DNA of 64,000 nucleotides from contig CAYRNC010000001.1 of the NCBI GenBank assembly GCA_964425645.1, forward strand, positions 1 through 64,000, read 5' to 3'. The position numbers were made by a program, and so were the translations under genes. This stretch comes from CAYRNC01 sp964425645 (GTDB lineage: Bacteria; Bacillota; Clostridia; Peptostreptococcales; Anaerovoracaceae). This document shows positions 41,033 through 50,728 of this stretch, one piece after another. Each line of letters begins with the position of its first letter. Positions within the stretch are counted from its first letter, which is position 1. The notes beneath the pieces are model-generated. The model saw nothing but the letters and a program-made list of their open reading frames with translations. It was not told the origin of the DNA and made no database searches.

Positions 41033-41731
41033 GTGAATAAGAAGAACAAGGATATTACTATTAAAGAGCTGCCTTTATGTGAACGGCCAAGAGAAAAGCT
41101 TTTGCGTTACGGAAGGGAATTTCTTTCGAATGCGGAATTGTTAGCCATACTGATAGGAAGCGGAACAAGAGATCTGTCGGCTTTGAGTCTGGCAAACCGT
41201 TTGCTGGCATTGGAAGAGGAGGGTATAGTGTATTTAGCTGAATGCTCTCCGGAGGAGCTTTCAAAAGTCAACGGCATAGGTATCGCAAAATCATGTCAAA
41301 TTGCGGCAGCCATAGAAATAGGAAAAAGAATTGCCGGAAGCCCAAAGGACATCAGGGTCAGTGTGTGCTCACCTAAGGCGGTGGCGGACCTTTTTATGGA
41401 GGAAATGAGATACTTAAAAAAAGAATATTTTAAGGTTCTGTTTCTTAATACTAAAAACGAAATCGGGTCGTATGAGAATGTGTCCATAGGTAATTTGTCC
41501 AGCTCAATTGTACACCCCAGGGAAGTTTTCAGAAGCGCTGTTAAAAAAAGTGCAGCAGCCATCATTGTGATTCATAATCATCCGAGCGGAAACCCTTTGC
41601 CGAGTCAAAACGACTTGGACATTACAAAACGGCTTGCGGAAGCAGGTGAATTGATGGGTATTCCTTTGCTTGATCATCTGATTATAGGGGATGGTGTTTA
41701 CATAAGTCTAAAAGAAAAAATGCTCATGTGA
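41033..41731 (+). CDS. radC: RadC/YsxA family JAMM-domain protein
   Basis: A 232-residue protein with an N-terminal helix-hairpin-helix region (GIGIAKSCQIAAAIEIGKRI) and a C-terminal JAMM metalloprotease-like domain carrying HNHPSGNPLPSQND, the full metal-binding motif. Despite the RadC name, a DNA repair role is not established. The GTG start at 41033 has GGGGGA about 8 bases upstream. In Firmicutes, radC usually stands directly before mreBCD, as it does here. Confidence 0.92.
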   Translation: MNKKNKDITIKELPLCERPREKLLRYGREFLSNAELLAILIGSGTRDLSALSLANRLLALEEEGIVYLAECSPEELSKVNGIGIAKSCQIAAAIEIGKRIAGSPKDIRVSVCSPKAVADLFMEEMRYLKKEYFKVLFLNTKNEIGSYENVSIGNLSSSIVHPREVFRSAVKKSAAAIIVIHNHPSGNPLPSQNDLDITKRLAEAGELMGIPLLDHLIIGDGVYISLKEKMLM

Positions 41732-41776
41732 TCGAACTGTGATTGTTGAATAAGGGAACTAACGAAAGGAGAATCC

Positions 41777-42817
41777 ATGTGCCTTCAATTATTCGCAAAA
41801 GATATCGGTATTGATTTAGGAACTGCAAATACATTGATTTATACTAAAAACAGAGGAATTATTCTGAATGAGCCTTCTGTCATAGCAGTGGAGGATTCCA
41901 CGAAAAAAGTAATTGCTGCAGGAGAAGCTGCAAAAGAAATGATAGGACGGACTCCTGAGCACATCCGCGTAATCCGTCCTTTGCAGGATGGAGTCATATC
42001 GGATTTTGTAATGACTCAAACGATGCTCAAAGAATTTATGCGCAGGGTTATTCCCGACAGAGCTTTTTTAACTAAAATTCGGGTTGTGGTCGGTGTTCCC
42101 TCGGGAGTGACCGGCGTAGAACAAAGGGCAGTTGAAGAAGTTGTACGTCAAATGGGGGCAAGCGATGTATTCATTTTAAACGAACCCATGGCTGCGGCTA
42201 TAGGAGTGGGAATTCCGGTGGATGAACCCGTTGGGCATATGATAGCGGATATAGGAGGAGGAACTTCTGATATCGCTATCATCGCCTTAGGGGGTATAGT
42301 TACGAGTATATCCTTAAGGGATGCCGGGGATGAAATGGACGATGCCATTATCGCCTATATGAGAAAAACCTTCAATCTTCTGATCGGTGAAAAGACTGCT
42401 GAGGAGATTAAAATGCGAATCGGTTGTGCATTTCCTGACGGAATCAGTATGGATAAAAGGGAAACGATGGAGGCGAAGGGGCGGGATGTTCTGACCGGAC
42501 TTCCTAAGGCCGTTACGGTGGATTCTACGGATACGCTGAAAGCCCTGGAAGAAACGGTGGAGATTATCATTGAAGGTATAAAGAACACATTAGAAAACGC
42601 CCCACCCGAATTGGCCGCCGATATCTCGGCAGGCGGAATGACTTTGGCCGGAGGAGGATCCCTGCTCAAGGGGCTGGATAAATTGATTGAGCATAGGACA
42701 GGTCTGAGGGTTATGATGTCTGAAAATGCCCTTGAGGCGGTGGCTGAAGGAACAGGAAAAAGCCTTGACAACATACAAAAAATCAAAAGATATTCTATGA
42801 AGAGTAAAAGATATTAG
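41777..42817 (+). CDS. mreB: Rod shape-determining protein MreB
   Basis: A bacterial actin homologue, 346 residues, that guides lateral cell-wall synthesis. The actin-fold motifs are in order: DIGIDLGTANTLIY (phosphate 1), VVVGVPSGVTGVEQRAV, IADIGGGTSDIAII (phosphate 2) and GGMTLAGGGSLLKGLDK (adenosine). AAAGGAG lies 6 bases before the ATG. About 200 non-coding bases follow before mreC, so mreC may have its own promoter, though none could be assigned convincingly. Confidence 0.96.
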   Translation: MCLQLFAKDIGIDLGTANTLIYTKNRGIILNEPSVIAVEDSTKKVIAAGEAAKEMIGRTPEHIRVIRPLQDGVISDFVMTQTMLKEFMRRVIPDRAFLTKIRVVVGVPSGVTGVEQRAVEEVVRQMGASDVFILNEPMAAAIGVGIPVDEPVGHMIADIGGGTSDIAIIALGGIVTSISLRDAGDEMDDAIIAYMRKTFNLLIGEKTAEEIKMRIGCAFPDGISMDKRETMEAKGRDVLTGLPKAVTVDSTDTLKALEETVEIIIEGIKNTLENAPPELAADISAGGMTLAGGGSLLKGLDKLIEHRTGLRVMMSENALEAVAEGTGKSLDNIQKIKRYSMKSKRY

Positions 42818-43015
42818 TGAATGATGTTACCGTATAGCATCATGGATGCCGCAGCGTTTCATATCGGAGCGTAAAAAATTTCAAAAGACGGATGGCGTTA
42901 AATAACAGTTGTCGGGAAGGGCGCATTGTACAGGGAAAGGGGAACGCAAGGAATATGCCCTGATTTTAATATTTCTTCCACCTGTGTATAGCTAAAATGT
43001 GGGAGTATCCTTGCT

Positions 43016-43852
43016 GTGGATTTGATGAAGTGGTATAGAGAACATTTGAAAGCGACCATCATTTTTGCAGTCTTTCTCCTCCTTATATCGGTTATTACAG
43101 CATCTTATATAAATCGGGGAAACAATTCCTGGCTGGGAAGGCAGGCAGAAAGGCTTATTGTCTTTGTTCAGGAACCTCTGACTTATGCGGGTGATGGAGT
43201 AGCATCAACATTGAAGGGCATATTTCAGCACAGGAGAATAATGGCGGAAAATGAGATGCTGAAAGAGGAGAATTCTAAACTGAGACAAGAAGTAATAAAT
43301 CAGACTCTGTCGCAGGAGGAATTGGCTGAACTTAAAAGACTGTCGCAGCTAATGCACTATGAAAGCCCATCTTACGGTTTTAATTATGTGGCAGCCACGG
43401 TGATTGCCATGGACAGCTCCCGCTGGGATAGAGTGTTTACAATAAATGAAGGTTATAAAAAAGGGATTAATAAGGATGATATAGTGATAAATTCCGATGG
43501 ACTAGTTGGCCGCATATTCGAGCTTGGGCCCGATTGGGCAAAGGTCATTTCCATAATTGATGAGAACAACAAGGTAAGCTTTCAGGTCTTTAGAGATTCC
43601 GGCCTGCTTGGGATCGTAAAAGGCGATGGAAAGGGAAGCCTGTCCGGATATATGCTTGATGCGGAAGTGTCAGTGATCGAAGGCGATGTTTTGATCACCT
43701 CCGGAATGGAATTATATCCTCAGGGCATACCCATTGGCAAAATTAATCGGGTAAAAAGCGATGAAGATGCGTTGCTTGAAACCATTGACGTTGAACCGGC
43801 TGTAAATTTTTCGGCAATAAAAAAAGTTGCCGTGATAGTAAAATCAAATTGA
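43016..43852 (+). CDS. mreC: Cell shape-determining protein MreC
   Basis: A 278-residue elongasome scaffold with a cytoplasmic N-terminal tail, one membrane helix (about residues 14-31), a coiled coil (about 75-110, ENEMLKEENSKLRQEV) and a beta-sandwich domain at the C-terminus, including the family segments VVINSDGLVGRI and GMELYPQGIPIGKI. GTG at 43016 has GGGAG about 10 bases upstream; ATG at 43025 is possible. It is followed by mreD after 13 bases. Confidence 0.93.
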   Translation: MDLMKWYREHLKATIIFAVFLLLISVITASYINRGNNSWLGRQAERLIVFVQEPLTYAGDGVASTLKGIFQHRRIMAENEMLKEENSKLRQEVINQTLSQEELAELKRLSQLMHYESPSYGFNYVAATVIAMDSSRWDRVFTINEGYKKGINKDDIVINSDGLVGRIFELGPDWAKVISIIDENNKVSFQVFRDSGLLGIVKGDGKGSLSGYMLDAEVSVIEGDVLITSGMELYPQGIPIGKINRVKSDEDALLETIDVEPAVNFSAIKKVAVIVKSN

Positions 43853-43865
43853 AGTAGGAATAATT

Positions 43866-44384
43866 ATGAAAAATATAACTGTATTTTTACTGTTTTTTAT
43901 TGCCTTTCTATTACAATCTACTGTTTTCCTTCATTTCAGGATTATCGGGCACGCCCCTAATCTGCTGCTTTGTCTGGTCATTTCAATATCATTTTTGTTT
44001 AAGGAGAATCCGGTGATTCTGTTTGGGGTTTTATTCGGCCTGCTTCAAGACATCTGTTTTTCGCACCTTATAGGACCCACAGCCTTGGCTTTTTTGATTC
44101 TGGCTGTTTTCACCGGTTATGCCAAAGGCATCCTTCACAGGGACAGCATAATTTCTGTATTAATCATAGCCTTGGCGGGGACGGTTTTATATCAGCTACT
44201 GTGCTTTGGTATCATGACGGTTTTCGGAGGCAATTATGCTTTTACCCATGTTATAATGTCCTTGCCCGTACTGTCCGGTTATAATTTTGGGATAATGCTG
44301 ATATTCTATTTAACAATTGGTAAGAGCTCTATCAGGTATCCCCAGGACAGGTATTACAGAGGCAGCTATTTTAACATAGAGTGA
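43866..44384 (+). CDS. mreD: Rod shape-determining protein MreD
   Basis: A 172-residue integral membrane protein with about five or six hydrophobic segments. The opening helix followed by HAPNLLLCLVISISFLFKE and LFGLLQDICFSHLIG is typical of MreD. It lies between mreC and a PBP2 gene with short gaps, in the classical mreBCD-mrdA order. Confidence 0.92.
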   Translation: MKNITVFLLFFIAFLLQSTVFLHFRIIGHAPNLLLCLVISISFLFKENPVILFGVLFGLLQDICFSHLIGPTALAFLILAVFTGYAKGILHRDSIISVLIIALAGTVLYQLLCFGIMTVFGGNYAFTHVIMSLPVLSGYNFGIMLIFYLTIGKSSIRYPQDRYYRGSYFNIE

Positions 44385-44393
44385 GGCGGATTA

Positions 44394-47168
44394 ATGAGGT
44401 GGATTAAAAATAGAGACAATCAGATAATGCTTACGATAATGATTCTAATGGCTGTGCTTGGGCTACGCCTTTTCGGGCTCACCGTTGTCGAGGGAAGTCG
44501 CTGGGATGAGGCTGCTAAATCCATCAGCGTTAAAAGCATTTATACTTCTGCACCGAGGGGAAATATATTAGATCGCTATGGGCGTCTGTTAGCCGGCAAT
44601 CGCCCCAGTTTTACCGTACAATTTGTTGAGGGCGATCTGGATGATAAAGAAATTAATCGTCAGGCTTTGGAGATCATGGCTATTTTAGAGAAAAACGGCG
44701 ATCGAATAAACGATAAATTGCCTATTATTAAGGAAGAAAGAGGAGGCTACTATTACACCTATCAAAAAAATATTGAGGAATGGCTGATATCGAACGATAT
44801 GCCTATCAGCTTTACCGCAGAAGAAGCCTTCTGGGAACTGTGCGGCAGAAATGATATGGATTCAGTGTTAAGCAAATACGATGCACAGGAAAAGCTGCAA
44901 AGCGTATATAACATTTACCCGCCCATATCCGTTAAGAAAATGAAATACCTTGAGGATTTCAACAAAGAAAGTTTTCTCGGCAGATACAAATTAGATTTAA
45001 ATCTGACGGCGGAAGAAGCCTTTAACAAGTTAAGAGAATTCTTTAAAATAGACCCTGATGTTTCTGATAAGGAAGCCCGAAAAATAATGGTGGTCCGAAA
45101 TGAATTGGCATCCCAGGGGTATATGGGCTATATACCTGCAACAATCGCTGCCGACATCTGCGAAAAAACCATAGTAACCCTTGAGGAAAGAAGGGATTCG
45201 CTTGAAGCCGCAATTGTGGCGGCAGAATCAGTAAGGTACTATCCGAATGGTTCCACGGCTGCCCATATACTCGGCTATCTCGGGCAGATAAGCGAAAGTG
45301 AAAAAGAAATCTATAAGGCAAAAGAGTACAATATCAGCGATATGGTTGGTAAAGAAGGGATTGAAAAGGCCTTCGAAGATATTTTAAGGGGCAGGGACGG
45401 TGTTAAAGATGTCGAGGTAAACGTTTTAGGTAATTTGGTTCGGGTTATAAACGATAAGAAATCAATAAAAGGAACTGATGTTTACCTCACTATAGATTTA
45501 GAGCTTCAAAAGACCGCGGAAGAGGCCTTGGAACATGCATTAGAAAAGATTCGTACAGCAGGTACGTTCGAAAGCATATACGGAAATTACAAATACGGCA
45601 GGCGATATCAAAATGCCAATGTAGGTGCGGCCGTTGCAATCGATGTTAAGACAGGAGAAGTTTTGGCAATGGCCTCCTATCCTGCTTTTGATCCCAACCT
45701 CTTTGCCACAGGAATCAGCAAAGAGGATTGGGCTGCCCTTCAATCTAAAAACCCCAGGGATCCTTTATCACCTTTACCCTTATTCAATGTTTGTGCGAGG
45801 ACTGCTGTGCAGCCCGGATCAACATTCAAAATGGTCACTGCAACAGCTGCATTGGAAAGCGGGCTGGATCCTATGCGAAAGCTCAGGGACGGAGGCGCAG
45901 TCAAGGTGGGAAACAGCACCTACGGCTGCATACTATGGAATACAAGCAGGGGTACTCACGGGTATCTGAATCTTCACGAGGCCATAGAGGTATCCTGCAA
46001 TTATTATTTCTTTGATATAGCTACCGGAAGAGACTTTTCCAAAGGAATATCCTTAGGGCTTAAAGAGGAGATGAATATTGAAAAGATTACGCGATATGCG
46101 AATCAGTACGGTCTTGGTGTATCTACAGGAATCGAAATTCCCGAAACCGTGGTTCCTGTTCCAACCGAGGCGCGGAAAATGTCAACAGTGAAAAATATGC
46201 TAAAAAATGTACTTATCGGAAGGGCTGAGCTCTATTTTACAAAAGAGACTGTAGCAGATAAGAAATTGTTGATGTCCCAGATTGATACCATCGCAGACTG
46301 GACCGAAGAAAACCCCGGACGCAAGACAATACTTGAACGTCTGGACAAGCTCGGTATAAAGAAGAACATGGTTGAAACTGTAGGGGATTTATGCAAGTTT
46401 ACCTATTTTAATAAGGCGACTTGGACGCTCGGAGATGAATTGAACATTGCCATAGGGCAGGGTGAAAATGCCTATACACCGCTACAGATGGCCAATTATG
46501 TGGCGACAATCGGTAATGGAGGAACCCGCAATTCAGTTAAACTGCTTCGTGCAATCGGAGGAAGGGGTTTGACCGAAAAGGATGAAGGCGAGTCGATCGA
46601 TATTAAAGACCCTTCCATGTTAAAAAATATTGTTGAAGGTATGAGAAGAGTGGCGCATGGCACGAGAGGAAGTGCAAGGGGCGTGTTTGGGAATTTCCCT
46701 GTGCATGTTGCCGCTAAAACAGGGACAGCGGAAAGAGAGGGAAAGATAAATCCTATTGACGAAGTGCAATATCTGAAAGAGAATCTCAGAAGAATCAATT
46801 CATCTTTATCCTGGGGTTCGGTCGAAGAGGAAATGAAGCGGCTTTTGCAGGATTATCCGGATGTATTCACCTCACAGAATTCCGCTGCAAGGCAGGCGGT
46901 GATCAACCTTTCCAGAGGGAAGGTTACACCGACAAGCCTGAATGCCTATAAGGCGGATTATGATAATTTTTCATGGTTTGTAGCTATGGCTCCAGCGGAG
47001 GATCCTAAGATTGCTGTAGCGGTTTTATTGTTTCAGGGCGGTTCCGGCGGTTATGCCGGCCCGGTTGCAAGGGAAATTATAGGCAAATATCTTGGGTTCG
47101 ATAAGACATATGATGACTATAATCTTGAAACTTTATTGACGACCGATCATACAAAGGTATTGGAATAG
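44394..47168 (+). CDS. mrdA: Penicillin-binding protein 2 (elongasome transpeptidase)
   Basis: A 924-residue class B PBP, the transpeptidase partner of RodA. There is one N-terminal anchor (about residues 10-28), then the dimerisation domain (APRGNILDRYGRLLA and the long pedestal region), then the transpeptidase domain with S476-TF-K479, S534-C-N and K775-TG. It is longer than typical ~650-residue PBP2 because of inserts in both the pedestal and the catalytic domain (about residues 595-680), as seen in clostridial members. It lies immediately downstream of mreD and upstream of the MinD-like gene. Confidence 0.93.
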   Translation: MRWIKNRDNQIMLTIMILMAVLGLRLFGLTVVEGSRWDEAAKSISVKSIYTSAPRGNILDRYGRLLAGNRPSFTVQFVEGDLDDKEINRQALEIMAILEKNGDRINDKLPIIKEERGGYYYTYQKNIEEWLISNDMPISFTAEEAFWELCGRNDMDSVLSKYDAQEKLQSVYNIYPPISVKKMKYLEDFNKESFLGRYKLDLNLTAEEAFNKLREFFKIDPDVSDKEARKIMVVRNELASQGYMGYIPATIAADICEKTIVTLEERRDSLEAAIVAAESVRYYPNGSTAAHILGYLGQISESEKEIYKAKEYNISDMVGKEGIEKAFEDILRGRDGVKDVEVNVLGNLVRVINDKKSIKGTDVYLTIDLELQKTAEEALEHALEKIRTAGTFESIYGNYKYGRRYQNANVGAAVAIDVKTGEVLAMASYPAFDPNLFATGISKEDWAALQSKNPRDPLSPLPLFNVCARTAVQPGSTFKMVTATAALESGLDPMRKLRDGGAVKVGNSTYGCILWNTSRGTHGYLNLHEAIEVSCNYYFFDIATGRDFSKGISLGLKEEMNIEKITRYANQYGLGVSTGIEIPETVVPVPTEARKMSTVKNMLKNVLIGRAELYFTKETVADKKLLMSQIDTIADWTEENPGRKTILERLDKLGIKKNMVETVGDLCKFTYFNKATWTLGDELNIAIGQGENAYTPLQMANYVATIGNGGTRNSVKLLRAIGGRGLTEKDEGESIDIKDPSMLKNIVEGMRRVAHGTRGSARGVFGNFPVHVAAKTGTAEREGKINPIDEVQYLKENLRRINSSLSWGSVEEEMKRLLQDYPDVFTSQNSAARQAVINLSRGKVTPTSLNAYKADYDNFSWFVAMAPAEDPKIAVAVLLFQGGSGGYAGPVAREIIGKYLGFDKTYDDYNLETLLTTDHTKVLE

Positions 47169-47176
47169 GAGATGAA

Positions 47177-47917
47177 ATGGGAAAAGCAATTCTTATCGCT
47201 TCAGGAAAAGGCGGTGTTGGAAAGACATTTTTTACAGCGAATTTAGGTGTGGCATTGGCCCAAAAAGGTGCATCTGTTGTTCTTTTGGACATGAGCATCG
47301 GAATGCGAAGCCTGGATATTTGTCTTGGCCTTGAGGATCGGATAGTATATGATTTCAGCGATGTTTTGTCCGGGGTTTGCAGCATGAAACAGGCCCTGAT
47401 AAGGGACAGGCGCTTTCCAAAGCTATATCTTGCAGCAGCCCCCCAATACAGGAAAAGAACCGGGATTACGCCGGAAAACATGCAATCTTTTTGCAGGGAT
47501 CTGGCAGAAGTCTATGATATAATATTAATCGATTCCTCAGGGGGACTCGATGAATGCCTGCTTTGCGCTGCAGCCGCCGCAACGGGGGCTATTATCGTTA
47601 CCGCACCTGAATATGCATCGATTCGGGATGCAGAGGTTCTAGACCAAATATTTCAAGAATCGGGAATAAAACAGCGTTGCATAGCGATAAACAAGGTAAT
47701 GAAGGGGCTTTATCGCACCGGTATGGTTCCCGATCCGGAGGATATAGCCTTAAGCCTGCGGCTTCCCGTGTGCGGGATTATAGCCTATGATGAAAATATA
47801 CGCATTTCAGCTAATATCGGGGTGCCTGTAGGGATAAAAAAGGACGGAAATTATATAGCGAGGAACTTTAGCCGTATCGCTGACCGCATATTCCGTCAAT
47901 GCGAAATCAAAAGTTGA
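47177..47917 (+). CDS. MinD-like ParA-family ATPase with altered catalytic acid
   Basis: A 246-residue deviant Walker A ATPase closest to MinD (GKGGVGKT at residues 10-17; LGLEDRIVYDFSDVL; C-terminal NIGVPVGIKKDG). In E. coli MinD the second loop reads D38-F-D40; here D38-M39-S40, so the acid needed for hydrolysis is serine. The DSPAG loop is DSSGG. The tail (ARNFSRIADRIFRQ) could form a membrane-binding amphipathic helix. No minC or minE is adjacent. It ends the mre-mrdA cluster and overlaps the convergent rodA by 11 bases. It could act as a positioning factor with slow or no ATP turnover. Confidence 0.85.
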   Translation: MGKAILIASGKGGVGKTFFTANLGVALAQKGASVVLLDMSIGMRSLDICLGLEDRIVYDFSDVLSGVCSMKQALIRDRRFPKLYLAAAPQYRKRTGITPENMQSFCRDLAEVYDIILIDSSGGLDECLLCAAAAATGAIIVTAPEYASIRDAEVLDQIFQESGIKQRCIAINKVMKGLYRTGMVPDPEDIALSLRLPVCGIIAYDENIRISANIGVPVGIKKDGNYIARNFSRIADRIFRQCEIKS

Positions 47918-49025
47918 TCAGCTTGCTTCGTATACATACATTTAAAATCAGACCCAGGGCGATCATATTTGTTACTACAGAACTGCCCCCCGCGCTGATA
48001 AAAGGCAGGGTTATCCCCGTTACCGGCATGACACCCATCGTCATCCCAATGTTCTCAAATATCTGAAAGAAAAACATACCCAGCATACCGATCACGATTA
48101 GGGATCCGAACAGATCCTTTGCGTTTCGTGCGATGCGGATCATGCGATAAAGAAACAGTGTATAAAGACCTATAATAATTGCTCCGCCAATGAATCCGGT
48201 TTCCTCGGCAATTACAGAAAAAATGAAATCGGATTCCTGTACGGGCAGAAATTTCAATTCTTTTTGTGTACCTTCGAACAGTCCTTTACCCAACACCCTC
48301 CCTGATCCTATAGCGACTTTGGATTGCCATACCTGGTAGTTGCCAGGCAGGGTTAATACCTCGGGATGGAGAAAGGCGTCAATCCGGTCTTTCTGATACC
48401 CGGCCATAAACCTGTAAAGAATGGGGGTTGAAAGTATGGCCGCGGCGGCTACTTTAGCATACAATTTTCCGTTTACCCCCGCAGCGTAAATCATTACAGC
48501 TGCAATTGCGATTATGACCAAAGCATTGCCGAGGTCGTTTTGTACTATTGCTATAACCGCTATAAAAGGTAGCATATAAACGCCTGCCAATACTAAACCT
48601 TTGAATGTTGCAAGCTTTTCTTTGTTGCGGCAAAGATAGGCGGAAAAGACCAGTATGAAGGATATCTTTACAATCTCCGCCGGTTGCAGATCTATAGGTC
48701 CAAGGTTAAGCCAGGCTCTGGCTCCGTACATTTCTTTACCGATTTTAGGTAAGAAAACAGTAAAAAGGAATATAATAGAAGCTATATAGATTGTTTTTTC
48801 CATTCCGAAAAGCAGGTTGTAATCGAATAACAGAATTATCCCAACTAAGAAAAGGCCCAGGCCGAATGCGATGATTTGAACCTTCATGTTTCGTGTAAAA
48901 ATGAAGGTTTCCTCGTATGCTGTGCTTCCGATTACCAAGATGCTGATTACGGCAAATATTAGCGGGATCAACAGCAGCAGAACATCGATGTTTTTTAGCA
49001 GCTCATTTAAATACCTCAACAGCAT
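47907..49025 (-). CDS. rodA: Peptidoglycan glycosyltransferase RodA (SEDS family)
   Basis: A 372-residue SEDS glycosyltransferase with about ten membrane helices that polymerises lipid II with PBP2. Conserved segments are GARAWLNLGPIDLQPAEIVK, VQNDLGNALVI, a GLFEGTQKELKFLPVQESDFIFSV region with the catalytic-type Asp, and GITLPFISAGGSS near the C-terminus. Unusually, it faces the mreBCD-mrdA genes rather than following them on the same strand. It overlaps the MinD-like gene end and is divergent from rny. Confidence 0.93.
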   Translation of the reverse strand: MLLRYLNELLKNIDVLLLLIPLIFAVISILVIGSTAYEETFIFTRNMKVQIIAFGLGLFLVGIILLFDYNLLFGMEKTIYIASIIFLFTVFLPKIGKEMYGARAWLNLGPIDLQPAEIVKISFILVFSAYLCRNKEKLATFKGLVLAGVYMLPFIAVIAIVQNDLGNALVIIAIAAVMIYAAGVNGKLYAKVAAAAILSTPILYRFMAGYQKDRIDAFLHPEVLTLPGNYQVWQSKVAIGSGRVLGKGLFEGTQKELKFLPVQESDFIFSVIAEETGFIGGAIIIGLYTLFLYRMIRIARNAKDLFGSLIVIGMLGMFFFQIFENIGMTMGVMPVTGITLPFISAGGSSVVTNMIALGLILNVCIRSKLINF

Positions 49026-49140
49026 GCTCCCTTATTTTCTTGACAGTATATCGTTTTTTACATTATAATATAGGTTGTGTAATTATAGCAATATACAATT
49101 ATGATTATACAAAATATACAAACAGAGAAGAAGGAGGTGC

Positions 49141-50688
49141 ATTGAAATAGACATAGTATTAAAAGTGGTTATAGTCTTTGCAGCCTTATCCTTCGGGCTT
49201 TTGATTGGATATATATTGAGGAAGACCATAGGTGAGCGGGTTATCGGAAGTGCTGAACAAATGGCAAAAAATCTGATCCTCGATGCGGAGAATAAATCAG
49301 AAACCATAAAGAAGGAGATTACCATTGAAGCTAAAGAAGAGGCGCACAAAGTGCGCAGCGAAGTTGAAAGAGAGATTAGGGAAAGAAGATCAGATATCAC
49401 AAAATCGGAGCGTCGGCTGATACAAAAAGAGGAGACTATTGACCGTAAGATAGAGAATCTGGAGAGACGAGAAGAGAATCTGATCAAAAAAGAAGGTAAA
49501 CTAGAAAAGAAAGAAAATGAGCTTGACAGTTTTATTGCCAAACAGATTGAGGAGCTTGAAAAAATATCAGGCTTCAGTGTAGAAGAAGCTAAACAACTTT
49601 TACTGACGAACGTGGAAAAAGAAATACGGTATGAAGCATCTGTTATGATCAGGGATATCGAAGCTAAGGCAAAGGAGGAAGGAGATAAAAAAGCAAAAGA
49701 GATCATAGTCGGGGCCATACAGCGCTGTGCTGCAGATCATGTGACAGAGAGCACGGTATCGGTGGTACCCCTTCCCAGCGACGATATGAAGGGGAGGATC
49801 ATAGGGCGTGAGGGCAGAAACATCAGGGCTATAGAAACGCTTACGGGTGTTGACCTTATCATCGACGACACACCTGAGGCTGTCATCTTATCCGGTTTTG
49901 ACCCCGTTCGGAGGGAAATAGCCAGGTTGGCGCTTGAGAGGCTCATAGTGGACGGCCGTATTCACCCGGCAAGAATAGAGGATATGGTGGATAAAGCAGA
50001 AAAAGAGGTGAGTGGCATCATAAAGGAGGAAGGGGAGCAGGCAACATTTGAAATCGGCATACATAACCTTCATCCGGAATTGATAAAGCTTTTAGGAAGG
50101 TTAAAGTATCGGACGAGTTACGGACAAAATGTATTGAAACACTCTATAGAGGTTGCCCATCTGGCGGGTCTTATGGCCGGAGAGTTGGGTCTTGATGTGA
50201 AGCTTGCCAAAAGGGCAGGCCTTCTTCATGACATAGGTAAGGCCCTCGATCATGAAGTAGAAGGAACTCATGTGGACATCGGTATGGATGTACTGAAAAA
50301 GTACAAAGAATCAGAGGCGGTAATTAACGGCATGGCGGCCCATCACGGTGATTATGATGCAAAGAGCTTTGAAGCCGTTCTTATTACGGCTGCAGATGCC
50401 TTGTCGGCAGCGAGACCGGGTGCCAGAAGAGAGACGTTGGAGACTTATATTAAAAGGCTTCAAACTCTGGAAGATATAGCAAATACAACTCAAGGTGTGG
50501 AGAAATCCTTTGCGATTCAGGCAGGGCGTGAGATCCGTATACTTGCTAAGCCGGCGGAAATGAATGACGAGGAAATCGTTTTCCTGGCGAGGGAAATAAG
50601 CAAGAAAATTGAAAGCGAGCTCGAATATCCGGGGCAAATCAAAGTAAATGTTATCCGGGAAACGCGGGCAATTGAATACGCTAAATGA
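49141..50688 (+). CDS. rny: Ribonuclease Y (non-standard or damaged start)
   Basis: Membrane-anchored endoribonuclease that starts bulk mRNA decay. Architecture: N-terminal membrane helix, a long charged coiled coil (to about residue 190), KH domain (GRIIGREGRNIRAIE), HD domain (GLLHDIGKALDHE) and the conserved RAIEYAK end. The strong AAGGAGGTG site (49131-49139) is followed in frame by ATT (49141) or ATA (49147), not ATG, GTG or TTG. The first standard codon, GTG at 49165, lacks a ribosome site and would cut into the membrane helix. Start at 49141 gives the family's usual N-terminal length. A one-base deletion near TTGAAATAG would also explain it. Confidence 0.9.
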   Translation: MEIDIVLKVVIVFAALSFGLLIGYILRKTIGERVIGSAEQMAKNLILDAENKSETIKKEITIEAKEEAHKVRSEVEREIRERRSDITKSERRLIQKEETIDRKIENLERREENLIKKEGKLEKKENELDSFIAKQIEELEKISGFSVEEAKQLLLTNVEKEIRYEASVMIRDIEAKAKEEGDKKAKEIIVGAIQRCAADHVTESTVSVVPLPSDDMKGRIIGREGRNIRAIETLTGVDLIIDDTPEAVILSGFDPVRREIARLALERLIVDGRIHPARIEDMVDKAEKEVSGIIKEEGEQATFEIGIHNLHPELIKLLGRLKYRTSYGQNVLKHSIEVAHLAGLMAGELGLDVKLAKRAGLLHDIGKALDHEVEGTHVDIGMDVLKKYKESEAVINGMAAHHGDYDAKSFEAVLITAADALSAARPGARRETLETYIKRLQTLEDIANTTQGVEKSFAIQAGREIRILAKPAEMNDEEIVFLAREISKKIESELEYPGQIKVNVIRETRAIEYAK

Positions 50689-50692
50689 GTTT

Positions 50693-50715
50693 AAGCTGCC
50701 GCAAGGCAGCTTTTG
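50693..50715 (+). terminator. Intrinsic terminator after rny
   Basis: AAGCTGCC (50693-50700), GCAA loop, GGCAGCTT (50705-50712), then TTT. A compact hairpin with a GNRA-type loop, directly after the rny stop codon. Confidence 0.75.
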
Positions 50716-50728
50716 AATAAATAGAGAT

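Noticed and set aside
42355..42786. 143-codon minus-strand frame within mreB
   Set aside because: Antisense shadow of a highly conserved coding sequence; no start signals.
42818..43015. Promoter or riboswitch between mreB and mreC
   Set aside because: A CAGGG/CCCTG stem and a TAAAAT were noted, but no paired -35 or known RNA motif could be built with normal spacing.
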